Source of the DNA: Bradyrhizobium sp. 141
GTDB lineage: Bacteria > Pseudomonadota > Alphaproteobacteria > Rhizobiales > Xanthobacteraceae
Assembly: GCF_023074055.1 (NCBI RefSeq)
Contig: NZ_JADPKR010000048.1
Location: forward strand, 34,377-98,376
Direction of reading: 5' to 3'
Length of the DNA: 64,000 nucleotides
Positions 18,888-26,163 of the stretch are shown here, piece by piece. The translations under genes were made by a program, and so were the position numbers. Positions within the stretch are counted from its first letter, which is position 1; each line of letters begins with the position of its first letter. The notes beneath the pieces are model-generated. The model had not been told where the DNA came from. It ran no database searches and worked only from the letters and a program-made list of their open reading frames with translations.

Positions 18888-20510
18888 CTACCCCTTCTTC
18901 TTGACGTCCTTGACGTTGGTGAACTCGATGCCCTCGGCGCGCTCCCTGGTGTAGCCGAGATAGAACTCGTTCCTCGCCAGATAAACGGGATCGCCGTCGA
19001 CGTCGTCGGCGATGCTGGAGGTGTTGGCGGCGATGAAAGTATCGAGCTTCTTGCGGTCCTCCGAGGAGACCCAGCGCGCCAGCTGGAATTCGCTGACCTC
19101 GAACTCGACCGGCAGGGAATATTCCGCTTCCAGCCGCGCCTTCAGCACGTCGAGCTGCAGCGCGCCGACCACGCCGACCAGCGCCGGTGCACCGTCGCGC
19201 GGGCGGAACACCTGCACCACGCCCTCTTCCGACATCTGCTGAAGCGCTTCCTTCAGCTTCTTCGCCTTCATCGCGTCGGTGAGACGGACGCGACGGACGA
19301 TTTCCGGCGCGAAGCTCGGCACGCCGACGAAGTTGAAATCCTCGCCCTCGGTCAGCGTGTCGCCGATGCGCAGCGTGCCGTGATTGGGAATGCCGACGAC
19401 GTCGCCGGCGAAGGCTTCATCCGCGACCGAGCGATCCTGCGCGAAGAAGAATTGCGGACTCGACAGTGGCATGCTCTTGCCGGTGCGCACCAGCTTGGCC
19501 TTCATGCCGCGGCTGAGCTTGCCCGAGCACAGGCGCGCGAAGGCGATGCGGTCGCGGTGGTTCGGATCCATGTTGGCCTGGATCTTGAACACGAAGGCGC
19601 TCATGCGCGGATCGGTGGCCTCGACCTTGCGCTGGTCGCTGTCCTGCGCGCGCGGCTCGGGCGCGAACTTGCCAAGGCCTTCCAGGAGGTCGCCGACGCC
19701 GAAATTGCGCAGCGCGCTGCCGAAATAGACCGGCGTCAGATGGCCCTCGCGAAACGCTTCCAGCTCGAACGGTTTCGAGGCCTCGGTGACGAGCTCGAGC
19801 TCGTCCTTGACCGCGGAGACATCGAGATTGGCGTTGAGCTTGGCGAGCTCGGCGATCTCGATCTGCTGCGCCGCGCCGGTCTTGGCGCCGCCGCCTTCGA
19901 GCAGGCGCACACCGCCATTGGCGACGTCGTAGGTGCCGAGGAAGTCACGGCCGCGGCCGACCGGCCAGGTCATCGGCGTGGTGTCGAGCGCCAACGTCTT
20001 CTCGATCTCGTCGAGCAGCTCGAACACGTCGCGGCTCTCGCGGTCCATCTTGTTGATGAAGGTGATGATCGGAATATCCCGAAGACGACACACCTCGAAC
20101 AGCTTTCGGGTGCGCGCCTCGATGCCCTTGGCGGCGTCGATCACCATCACGGCGGAATCGACCGCCGTCAGCGTGCGATAGGTGTCTTCCGAAAAGTCCT
20201 CGTGGCCCGGCGTGTCCAGCAGGTTGAACACGAGGCCCTCGAATTCGAAGGTCATCACCGAGGTCACGACCGAGATGCCGCGCTCGCGCTCGATCTTCAT
20301 CCAGTCCGACCGCGTGTTGCGCCGCTCGCCCTTGGCCTTGACCTGGCCGGCGAGATTGATGGCGCCGCCGAACAGCAGCAGCTTTTCGGTCAGCGTGGTC
20401 TTGCCGGCGTCGGGATGGGAGATGATCGCAAAGGTGCGCCGCCGCGCCACTTCAGCGGCAAGCGGGGAACGGGCCGGCGATTCGGCGGTGCTGGTGGCGA
20501 TGTCGGACAT
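18888..20510 (-). CDS. prfC: peptide chain release factor 3
   Basis: GTPase that recycles release factors 1 and 2 after translation termination. 540 residues with G1 HPDAGKTTL (about 35-43), the switch I RGISVVTSVM, DTPGHEDF (about 100-107), NKMD near 160, then the translation-factor beta-barrel and RF3 C-terminal domain (CRLVTDAMKA-like and PVEFEVSEF regions). The length and order match RF3 and not EF-G. Stands alone on the minus strand. Confidence 0.97.
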   Translation of the reverse strand: MSDIATSTAESPARSPLAAEVARRRTFAIISHPDAGKTTLTEKLLLFGGAINLAGQVKAKGERRNTRSDWMKIERERGISVVTSVMTFEFEGLVFNLLDTPGHEDFSEDTYRTLTAVDSAVMVIDAAKGIEARTRKLFEVCRLRDIPIITFINKMDRESRDVFELLDEIEKTLALDTTPMTWPVGRGRDFLGTYDVANGGVRLLEGGGAKTGAAQQIEIAELAKLNANLDVSAVKDELELVTEASKPFELEAFREGHLTPVYFGSALRNFGVGDLLEGLGKFAPEPRAQDSDQRKVEATDPRMSAFVFKIQANMDPNHRDRIAFARLCSGKLSRGMKAKLVRTGKSMPLSSPQFFFAQDRSVADEAFAGDVVGIPNHGTLRIGDTLTEGEDFNFVGVPSFAPEIVRRVRLTDAMKAKKLKEALQQMSEEGVVQVFRPRDGAPALVGVVGALQLDVLKARLEAEYSLPVEFEVSEFQLARWVSSEDRKKLDTFIAANTSSIADDVDGDPVYLARNEFYLGYTRERAEGIEFTNVKDVKKKG

Positions 20511-20611
20511 GGCGGGAGCGTGTGGCAGGGAAACTGGGCCTGATCAAGCCTCATTTGGTGATTGCGGAGCTCCCCGGCCAGCCCCATATCGGGCCCTGAC
20601 AAGATAGTCTG

Positions 20612-20663
20612 GGGAGGGACGGCCCTCCCGCTCATCAGCCTATAGCCGCGGGGACGACCCTGC
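20612..20663 (+). promoter_or_regulatory. guanidine-II (mini-ykkC) riboswitch
   Basis: Two hairpins with the ACGR tetraloops that define this class. P1 is GGGAGGG-ACGG-CCCTCCC (20612-20629, seven perfect pairs). P2 is GCGGGG-ACGA-CCCTGC (20648-20663, six pairs including one G-U). The gap is 18 nt. The 3' half of P2 region, GACGACCCT (20653-20661), is also the exact complement of AGGGTCGTC (20673-20681), which contains part of the ribosome binding site GGAGGG and reaches the base before the ATG. Guanidine binding to P1/P2 should therefore free the site and turn on the exporter gene. Confidence 0.88.
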
Positions 20664-20681
20664 CTTGAACGGAGGGTCGTC

Positions 20682-20996
20682 ATGGCCTGGAGCATCCTGT
20701 TTGTCGCCGGTCTTCTCGAGATTATCTGGGCAATCGGCCTGAAATATACCGAAGGCTTCACCAGGCTTGTTCCGTCCGTCGTCACGCTCGCGGCCATGGC
20801 CGGCAGCGTCATCCTGCTCGGACTTGCTCTCAAGTCACTGCCCGTCGGAACCGCCTATGCAGTCTGGACCGGCATCGGCGCCGTCGGCACCGCGACGCTG
20901 GGCATCGTCCTGCTTGGCGAGCCGGCCACGGCCCTCCGTCTTGCCAGCATCGCCCTGATCGTCGCCGGGATTGTCGGGCTGAAGCTCGTTACTTGA
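20682..20996 (+). CDS. gdx: guanidinium exporter of the SMR family (Gdx/SugE)
   Basis: 104 residues, four membrane helices, with the conserved glutamate in [15 protein letters not shown] (E13) that binds substrate and protons in small multidrug resistance proteins. The [11 protein letters not shown] and [15 protein letters not shown] motifs are those of the SugE/Gdx branch, which exports guanidinium. The guanidine-II riboswitch immediately upstream independently supports this function. Its 3' end overlaps the convergent Pit gene by 8 nt. Confidence 0.93.
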   Translation: MAWSILFVAGLLEIIWAIGLKYTEGFTRLVPSVVTLAAMAGSVILLGLALKSLPVGTAYAVWTGIGAVGTATLGIVLLGEPATALRLASIALIVAGIVGLKLVT

Positions 20997-21996
20997 CAAA
21001 GATCTTGACCACCCACCAGGTCAGCGCCGCGACGATGGCCGAGGCCGGGATCGTGATCACCCAGGCGTAGACGATCGAGCTTGCGACGTTCCAGCGGACC
21101 GCCGAGACGCGGCGGGCGGCGCCGACGCCGACGATGGCACCAGTGATAGTGTGGGTGGTCGAGACGGGAACCCCGAGATAGGTCGCCATGAACAGGGTCA
21201 CGGCGCCCCCCGTCTCGGCGCAAAAGCCCTGCATCGGCGTCAATTTCGTGATGCGCAGGCCCATGGTGCGGACGATGCGCCAGCCGCCCATCAGCGTGCC
21301 CAGCGCCATCGCCGCCTGGCAGGATAGCACCACCCAGAACGGCACCGAGAACTCGCTGCCGAGATGGCCCTGCGAGTACAGCAGCACCGCGATGATGCCC
21401 ATGGTCTTCTGCGCGTCGTTGCCGCCATGGCCGAGCGAATAAAGCGAGGCGGAGGCGAATTGCAGGATGCGGAAGGCGCGATCGACCGCGAATGGCGTCG
21501 AGCGCACCGAGGCCCAGGACACGATCGCCACCAGCATCATCGCGAGCAAAAAGCCGACCAGCGGCGACAGCACGATCGCCAGCACCGTCTTGGTCAATCC
21601 GCTCCATACCGCGGCCGAGATCCCCGCCTTGGCCATGCCGCCGCCGACCAGCCCGCCGATCAATGCGTGCGACGACGAGGACGGGATGCCGAGCGCCCAG
21701 GTCACGAGGTTCCAGACGATAGCGCCGACGAGCGCCGCAAAGATCACCTGGGCATCGACGATCGAGGGATCGATGATGCCGGTGCCGATGGTCTGGGCAA
21801 CGTGCAGCCCGAACACCATGAAGGCGATGAAATTGAAGAACGCGGCCCAGAATACCGCGAATTGCGGCCGCAGCACGCGGGTCGAGACGATGGTCGCGAT
21901 CGAATTGGCCGCGTCATGCAGGCCGTTCAGGAAGTCGAACAGCAGCGCGACGGCGATCAAGCCGACCAGGACGGGAAGACCCAACGCAGCATCCAC
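20989..21996 (-). CDS. pit: PiT-family inorganic phosphate transporter
   Basis: 335 residues with about ten membrane helices. The two PiT signature segments are present: [19 protein letters not shown] near the N-terminus and the internally related [17 protein letters not shown] in the second half. PiT proteins import phosphate with cations or protons. The start is a GTG at 21996. The DUF47 gene 72 nt upstream is its usual partner. Confidence 0.93.
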   Translation of the reverse strand: MDAALGLPVLVGLIAVALLFDFLNGLHDAANSIATIVSTRVLRPQFAVFWAAFFNFIAFMVFGLHVAQTIGTGIIDPSIVDAQVIFAALVGAIVWNLVTWALGIPSSSSHALIGGLVGGGMAKAGISAAVWSGLTKTVLAIVLSPLVGFLLAMMLVAIVSWASVRSTPFAVDRAFRILQFASASLYSLGHGGNDAQKTMGIIAVLLYSQGHLGSEFSVPFWVVLSCQAAMALGTLMGGWRIVRTMGLRITKLTPMQGFCAETGGAVTLFMATYLGVPVSTTHTITGAIVGVGAARRVSAVRWNVASSIVYAWVITIPASAIVAALTWWVVKIFVK

Positions 21997-22020
21997 GGCG
22001 CGGCCCCTGCCCTAAAGTTG

Positions 22021-22069
22021 GCGCATGATCGGAACGGAAAACCGCTGCACACTTTTCCGGATCATGCGC
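22021..22069. repeat. 49-bp rhizobial palindrome between pit and its DUF47 partner
   Basis: GCGCATGATC (22021-22030) and GATCATGCGC (22060-22069) form the outer arms; GGAACGGAAAA and TTTTCCGG form inner arms. This palindrome type is widespread between genes in Hyphomicrobiales. Its last base is the first base of the DUF47 stop codon (read on the plus strand), so it forms a hairpin in the intercistronic RNA. Confidence 0.8.
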
Positions 22070-22713
22070 TAAACCTGCTCGATGACGATGCTGTTGATCT
22101 CGTTGGCAACGTCGTCGAAGCGATCGGCTACCTTCTCGAGGTGGTCGTAGATCTCGGCGCCGACGATGAAGTCCATCGCGTTGCCGTCGCGATGCTTGAG
22201 AAACAGCTCCTTCAGCCCGATGTCGTGGAGATCGTCGACGCGGCCCTCCAGCTTGCCCAGCTCTTCCGTGATGGCGGTCAGCATGGCCACGTTCGGGCCG
22301 ATCGATTGCATGAGGGGCAGCGCACGGCCGACCAGATTGGCGCATTCGATCAGAAGCCCGCCGATCTCGCGCATCGGCGGCTCGAAGCTGCGGACCTCGA
22401 ACAGCATCACGGCCTTGGCGGTCTGCTGCATCTGGTCGATGGCGTCGTCCAGCGACGTGATCAGGTTCTTGATGTCGCCGCGGTCGAACGGGGTGATGAA
22501 GGTGCGACGCACCGCCGTCAGCACCTCACGGGTGATATTGTCGGCGTCGTTCTCGAACTGGTTGACGCGCTGGCAATAGACCGGCGTCTCCTCACCCCCG
22601 TTCAGCATGCCCTGAAGCGCGATCGAACCCTGGATCACGGTCTGGGCATGCCGGTCGAACAGGTCGAAGAACCGTTCTTCCTTGGGCAGGAAAGCGCGAA
22701 AGAGCCGAAGCAA
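22069..22713 (-). CDS. DUF47/PhoU-like Pit accessory protein
   Basis: 214 residues, almost all helical, of the DUF47 family (TIGR00153-type), which pairs with PiT transporters and resembles PhoU. Motifs such as LLRLFRAFLPKEERFFDLF at the start and ENDADNITREVL near 50 are typical. The start codon is TTG at 22713 with AAAGGAG 7 nt upstream. The prophage integrase starts only 32 nt away in the opposite direction, so this operon's original promoter has probably been displaced or is now in phage DNA. Confidence 0.9.
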   Translation of the reverse strand: MLRLFRAFLPKEERFFDLFDRHAQTVIQGSIALQGMLNGGEETPVYCQRVNQFENDADNITREVLTAVRRTFITPFDRGDIKNLITSLDDAIDQMQQTAKAVMLFEVRSFEPPMREIGGLLIECANLVGRALPLMQSIGPNVAMLTAITEELGKLEGRVDDLHDIGLKELFLKHRDGNAMDFIVGAEIYDHLEKVADRFDDVANEINSIVIEQV

Positions 22714-22745
22714 CGAAATTCTCCTTTAGATCAAGGGACTAAGAC

Positions 22746-23933
22746 ATGACAGATTCTGAACAAGGTGCAAGCGAATGCATGAACGACTCGCGAACATGCA
22801 CCGAAAGTGGTGCAAAACTGACGCACGGTTGTTCAGGGGATGTTCTCGATTATGCCGAGCTCATCGCGTGGCAGCCCTTCCCGCCCTATCCCCTCTACCT
22901 GCAAGATCTTCCGCCGGCGATCCAGCCCTTCCCGGCTGACACCTTGGGCTGGCTCATCGAGCAATATCAGACGCACCCCATGTCCTCGTTCCACGAGTGC
23001 CGCTACCACACGCGGCAGGGCCGGCTGGGGCTCATGAAGCGCCTTCAAGGGCAGTACGGCTGGTTCCTGCTGAGCGAGATCGGCGGCCCTGAGTTCAAGC
23101 GCTGGCACGCCCGCTGGCGCGGCGACGGCAAGGTCTCGATCGCCCACGCCTTCATCAGCCAACTCCGCACGGTAGCGGGGTTTGGTATCGCCATGCTGGC
23201 CAACCGCGAATGTGAGCGCTTGGCGTTGGTGCTGAGCAAGCTGAAGTTCGAGCAGGGCTCGCCTCGGACGGAGATCCTGACTGCGGAGATGGCCGAGGCC
23301 CACCGGGCAAAGGCCCATGAATTTGGCTGGGAGGCAATGGCAATGGCCCAGGCCTTTCAGTTCGAGCTGATGCTCAGGCAGCGCGATGTATTGGGCGAGT
23401 GGGTGCCGTTCTCGGAGCCCGGCATCTCCGATGTCGTCTACCCGAAGCTCGGGAAATGGGGCCGCGGGCTACGCTGGGAAGAAATCGACGACAACATGAT
23501 CCTCCGGCACATCACCAGCAAGAAGCAGAAGAAGATCGAGGTCGATCTCCGCAATGCTCCGATGGTGATGGCAGAGTTTTCCATCTACTGCGAAGGCAAG
23601 CCGGCCGACCAGATCACGCGCGCCGATCTACCCCGCACGGGGCCTTGTATTTTGAACGAGCAGACCGCTTTTCCATTCAGCGCCAACGAGTTCAGGCGAA
23701 AATGGCGGATCGTGGCCAACGCCTGCGGCATCCCGAAGACCGTCCGCAACCAGGACAGCCGAGCTGGCGCGATCACCGAGGCGACGGAAGCCGGGGCGGA
23801 CATCGAGCACGTGAAGCACGCGGCGACGCACAGCGACATTTCGCAGACGCAACGCTACAGCCGCGGCGCCGCGAACAAGATCGCAGGAGTCCAACAGAAG
23901 CGCCTGGCACACCGCTTCCGGACGGCCGGCTAG
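22746..23933 (+). CDS. int: tyrosine-type phage integrase
   Basis: Catalyses site-specific integration and excision. In 395 residues the catalytic set can be placed: arginine 211 in LRQRD, a lysine-rich beta-hairpin (SKKQKK, 259-264), arginine 339 in NQDSRAG, histidine 362 in ATHSDISQTQRY and tyrosine 371. The second box has aspartate where a histidine is more common (HxxR to DSR), a variation found in this alphaproteobacterial group. The ATG at 22746 has AAGGGA about 8 nt upstream. The gene reads into the prophage, with chromosome behind it. Confidence 0.92.
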   Translation: MTDSEQGASECMNDSRTCTESGAKLTHGCSGDVLDYAELIAWQPFPPYPLYLQDLPPAIQPFPADTLGWLIEQYQTHPMSSFHECRYHTRQGRLGLMKRLQGQYGWFLLSEIGGPEFKRWHARWRGDGKVSIAHAFISQLRTVAGFGIAMLANRECERLALVLSKLKFEQGSPRTEILTAEMAEAHRAKAHEFGWEAMAMAQAFQFELMLRQRDVLGEWVPFSEPGISDVVYPKLGKWGRGLRWEEIDDNMILRHITSKKQKKIEVDLRNAPMVMAEFSIYCEGKPADQITRADLPRTGPCILNEQTAFPFSANEFRRKWRIVANACGIPKTVRNQDSRAGAITEATEAGADIEHVKHAATHSDISQTQRYSRGAANKIAGVQQKRLAHRFRTAG

Positions 23934-23960
23934 TCCGATGTGAGGAATGAGGAACCCACC

Positions 23961-24377
23961 ATGAAGAAGCATTTCGTTACGTTCTACAGCCCCGGCACCT
24001 TCGTGTCTGAGGAGTCGAGTAAGCCGATCGAATCCTGGGACGTGAATAAGGCCATGGAGATGGCCCACGATGTCGTGGAGCGCTACGGCGCCACCCCTTA
24101 CGGCTTCCGGTTCACCACCCGCGGACGCGGTGACGCCGACATGGACAGCAATCGGATTGGCGAAAGCCAGTTCTATCATCTCGGCGGGAAGGTCGAGACC
24201 TTGGCCCAGGTCGAGGCGCGGAACGACCCGAAGGAAGAAACCCTTCGCTGGAACATGCGCACCAATGGCTATGACAAGATCGTGGTCAACGACAACTCGT
24301 ACCGATCGGTCCACCCTCTCGGTAAGGACGACGTAGTGCTGGATTGGAAGCCACGCCGCAAGAAGAAGACGGCCTGA
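23961..24377 (+). CDS. phage protein of unknown function
   Basis: 138 residues, mixed alpha/beta, with a lysine-rich C-terminus (RRKKKTA). GAGGAA precedes the ATG at 23961, which is preferred to one at 23940. The segment YGFRFTTRGRGDADMDS suggests a protein that reformats sequence-specific input, but no family was recognised. First of eight small rightward genes after int. Confidence 0.65.
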   Translation: MKKHFVTFYSPGTFVSEESSKPIESWDVNKAMEMAHDVVERYGATPYGFRFTTRGRGDADMDSNRIGESQFYHLGGKVETLAQVEARNDPKEETLRWNMRTNGYDKIVVNDNSYRSVHPLGKDDVVLDWKPRRKKKTA

Positions 24378-24396
24378 TGTTCCGACGAGGAGAACG

Positions 24397-24855
24397 ATGA
24401 TGCCCAATCTAGACCTTATCGAGCACCAGCCTCACTGGCGCATTTGGCTGGTGGCCAAATTTTCACGACTGATGGGAGTGACAGTCCATGTCGAAGGTAT
24501 CCCGTTCGGTTCAGGGCGGCTTCGCAAGGAACGAGAGAAAGCTGAGGGATTGGTGGGATCGTCAATCGGGGAGACCATCCCACGCGACCGCCTCGCCATC
24601 GAAACTGCGCGCGCCGACGACAACGGTAGAAGCTGCGCTGAGTTCTGCCGGGCACTCCAACGGATCGCCCAAACCACGAGCGAAGACCAAACCCGCGAAA
24701 TCGCGCTGACTGCGCTGCGCATGCCATGGCTCTGGATGGGGCCTGGAGAACGCATTGGTGAAAGGAACTTGGAGTGGATAAAGGCCAACAAGGGCGCCCA
24801 TCCCGAGAACATCGCCAAGGTCGCAGACGAGGCGTTGGCGACAATTAGGGGTTAA
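24397..24855 (+). CDS. phage protein of unknown function
   Basis: 152 residues; ATGATG start with GAGGAG just upstream (the second ATG, 24400, has the better spacing). Begins amphipathic (HWRIWLVAKFSRLMGVTVHV), then polar. No family recognised. An overlapping frame (24488-24709) lacks a ribosome binding site and looks like a shadow. Confidence 0.5.
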   Translation: MMPNLDLIEHQPHWRIWLVAKFSRLMGVTVHVEGIPFGSGRLRKEREKAEGLVGSSIGETIPRDRLAIETARADDNGRSCAEFCRALQRIAQTTSEDQTREIALTALRMPWLWMGPGERIGERNLEWIKANKGAHPENIAKVADEALATIRG

Positions 24856-24880
24856 TCGTTCTGGCGGGGAGAGAGAGACG

Positions 24881-25048
24881 ATGACGCTGACAACATCGGA
24901 CCAAACCGAACAGGATCGGCTGTTCAAAATTAATCTTGAGAAGGCAATCGACAAGCTGGATCTCGGCATTGTCCGACGAGCCCGCATGCCGCCTCTCACG
25001 CTCGACGAGATGAAGGCGCTGCGGCAATTTTACCGCCAGCACGGGTAA
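24881..25048 (+). CDS. 55-residue phage protein
   Basis: Starts with ATG after GGGGAGAGAGAG. Charged, probably helical, with a C-terminal LTLDEMKALRQFYRQHG helix. Function unknown. Confidence 0.5.
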   Translation: MTLTTSDQTEQDRLFKINLEKAIDKLDLGIVRRARMPPLTLDEMKALRQFYRQHG

Positions 25049-25071
25049 ATGGTGCGGCAAGGAGAATCAAA

Positions 25072-25311
25072 GTGACGAAGAAAGACGCGCCGTTGCCGTG
25101 GACTGTCACGGCGAACAGTTGGCAGTACACGACGATCTACGACGGCAATGGCGATGTAGTTTGCCGGCTGGATCTGGAGGATTGGGGCGTTACCGAGGAC
25201 AATCAAGACGAGCTCGAAGCGCTTCAAGCTCAAGTCGCGGCCCTGATCGTCGCCGCCGCGAACCAATCTGGGGGTGTTTCCGTGCCGAATGGGGAACATC
25301 GTGGCGGTTGA
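25072..25311 (+). CDS. 79-residue phage protein
   Basis: GTG start with AAGGAG 9 nt upstream. The sequence PLPWTVTANSWQYTTIYDGNGDVVCRLDL is a beta-rich fold seen in many small phage proteins, followed by a helix (NQDELEALQAQVAALIVAAANQ). Function unknown. Confidence 0.6.
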   Translation: MTKKDAPLPWTVTANSWQYTTIYDGNGDVVCRLDLEDWGVTEDNQDELEALQAQVAALIVAAANQSGGVSVPNGEHRGG

Positions 25312-25492
25312 TTGCGGCCCCGTAAAGCGATGGCAGGAAGGCAATATCCTTTGGGCATCCAACGACTTTATCACGATGGCTTACGTTGAGGCGGACGATC
25401 CGCGCAAGGTAGGCCATCTGGGATGGGAGGGGCCGGATGAGATTTGCGTTCAATACATCGGCCCGAAAGAAGCCGCGCTTTGGCGCAGATGA
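25289..25492 (+). CDS. 67-residue phage protein
   Basis: Overlaps the previous gene in another frame. The ATG at 25289 gives a natural N-terminus (MGNIVAVDCGPVKRW); a GTG at 25274 is possible. Beta-rich, with tryptophans and acidic residues (YVEADDPRK). Function unknown. Confidence 0.45.
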   Translation: MGNIVAVDCGPVKRWQEGNILWASNDFITMAYVEADDPRKVGHLGWEGPDEICVQYIGPKEAALWRR

Positions 25493-25514
25493 CCGACAAC
25501 CACCGGAGCCCCCC

Positions 25515-25688
25515 ATGAGCAACTGGCCTATTGGATGTCATTCGCCGAACTCCTGTGCCCGGCATAGGCAGTGCATGTACGTTCGTTGCAGACACGAGGC
25601 GGATGAAAATCTAAAGTCAGACATCGACAAGGCCGTAGCAACTGAAGAAGCACTGCGGGCCATTGAGCGGCGGCTTCAGAGTTCTTGA
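25515..25688 (+). CDS. 57-residue cysteine-containing phage protein
   Basis: Start at 25515 with GGAG upstream; an in-frame ATG at 25437 would overlap the previous gene and add a non-conserved-looking extension. Cysteines are spaced C8, C13, C19, C24 (CHSPNSCARHRQCMYVRC), compatible with a small zinc-binding knuckle, followed by a helix. Function unknown. Confidence 0.5.
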   Translation: MSNWPIGCHSPNSCARHRQCMYVRCRHEADENLKSDIDKAVATEEALRAIERRLQSS

Positions 25689-25701
25689 GCAGGGACCGAC
25701 T

Positions 25702-25911
25702 ATGCGCTTCCGATTATGGCTTGCACGGCAGATCGCACCAGACGGCTACGTTGTGGTGCCGCAAGAGGCTACCAAGGCAATGATCAAGGCCGCCTGCGCG
25801 TCCATGTCGCCAGGGAAGCGGCCGACGCAGGAATGGGTGCCGGTAACGATGAAGCACCAGATCCGGTACAAAGCCATGATTGCTGCTGGGCAAGGAGGGA
25901 AAGTGCCATGA
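25702..25911 (+). CDS. 69-residue phage protein
   Basis: Begins MRFRLWLARQIAPDGYVVVP and continues with a helix and a basic KHQIRYKAMIAAG end. The VVPQEATKAMIKAA pattern is shared with many short phage proteins that carry a VPxEPTxEMIxA motif. Its stop overlaps the next start (ATGA). Function unknown. Confidence 0.6.
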   Translation: MRFRLWLARQIAPDGYVVVPQEATKAMIKAACASMSPGKRPTQEWVPVTMKHQIRYKAMIAAGQGGKVP

Positions 25912-26123
25912 CGGACGAGCAGACACGGCAGCTCGCGGACGAACTGTTCAAGCACGTGGCGGCAAAGGCCGAATGCATGATGTGCGGCAAGACGCAGCCT
26001 GCGCTCGGATGGTTTTGGATCGGTCACGGCGAGGAAGATATCGAATTCCTGTGCTCGGAGGAGTGCTACGAACAGCACACCTTCGACTCGTGCGAGGACG
26101 ACCCACTTCCACGCTCCCCCTGA
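25908..26123 (+). CDS. small zinc-finger-like phage protein
   Basis: 71 residues, coupled to the preceding gene by an ATGA overlap and preceded by AAGGAGGG. Two cysteine pairs, CMMCGK (23-26) and CSEEC (about 49-53) with a following histidine, make a treble-clef-like zinc site likely. Last gene of the rightward block; it converges on the tail-spike gene. Confidence 0.6.
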   Translation: MTDEQTRQLADELFKHVAAKAECMMCGKTQPALGWFWIGHGEEDIEFLCSEECYEQHTFDSCEDDPLPRSP

Positions 26124-26163
26124 GCCACTACCGATCCGATCCCTTGAAGGGAGTGGACGGGCT

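Noticed and set aside
18669..20543. A 624-codon plus-strand frame opposite prfC
   Set aside because: Shadow frame; no known motif, and prfC on the other strand is complete and unmistakable.
22714..22745. tRNA gene as the integration site
   Set aside because: No cloverleaf or TPsiC-like sequence is present near the integrase, and nothing resembling a tRNA 3' end.
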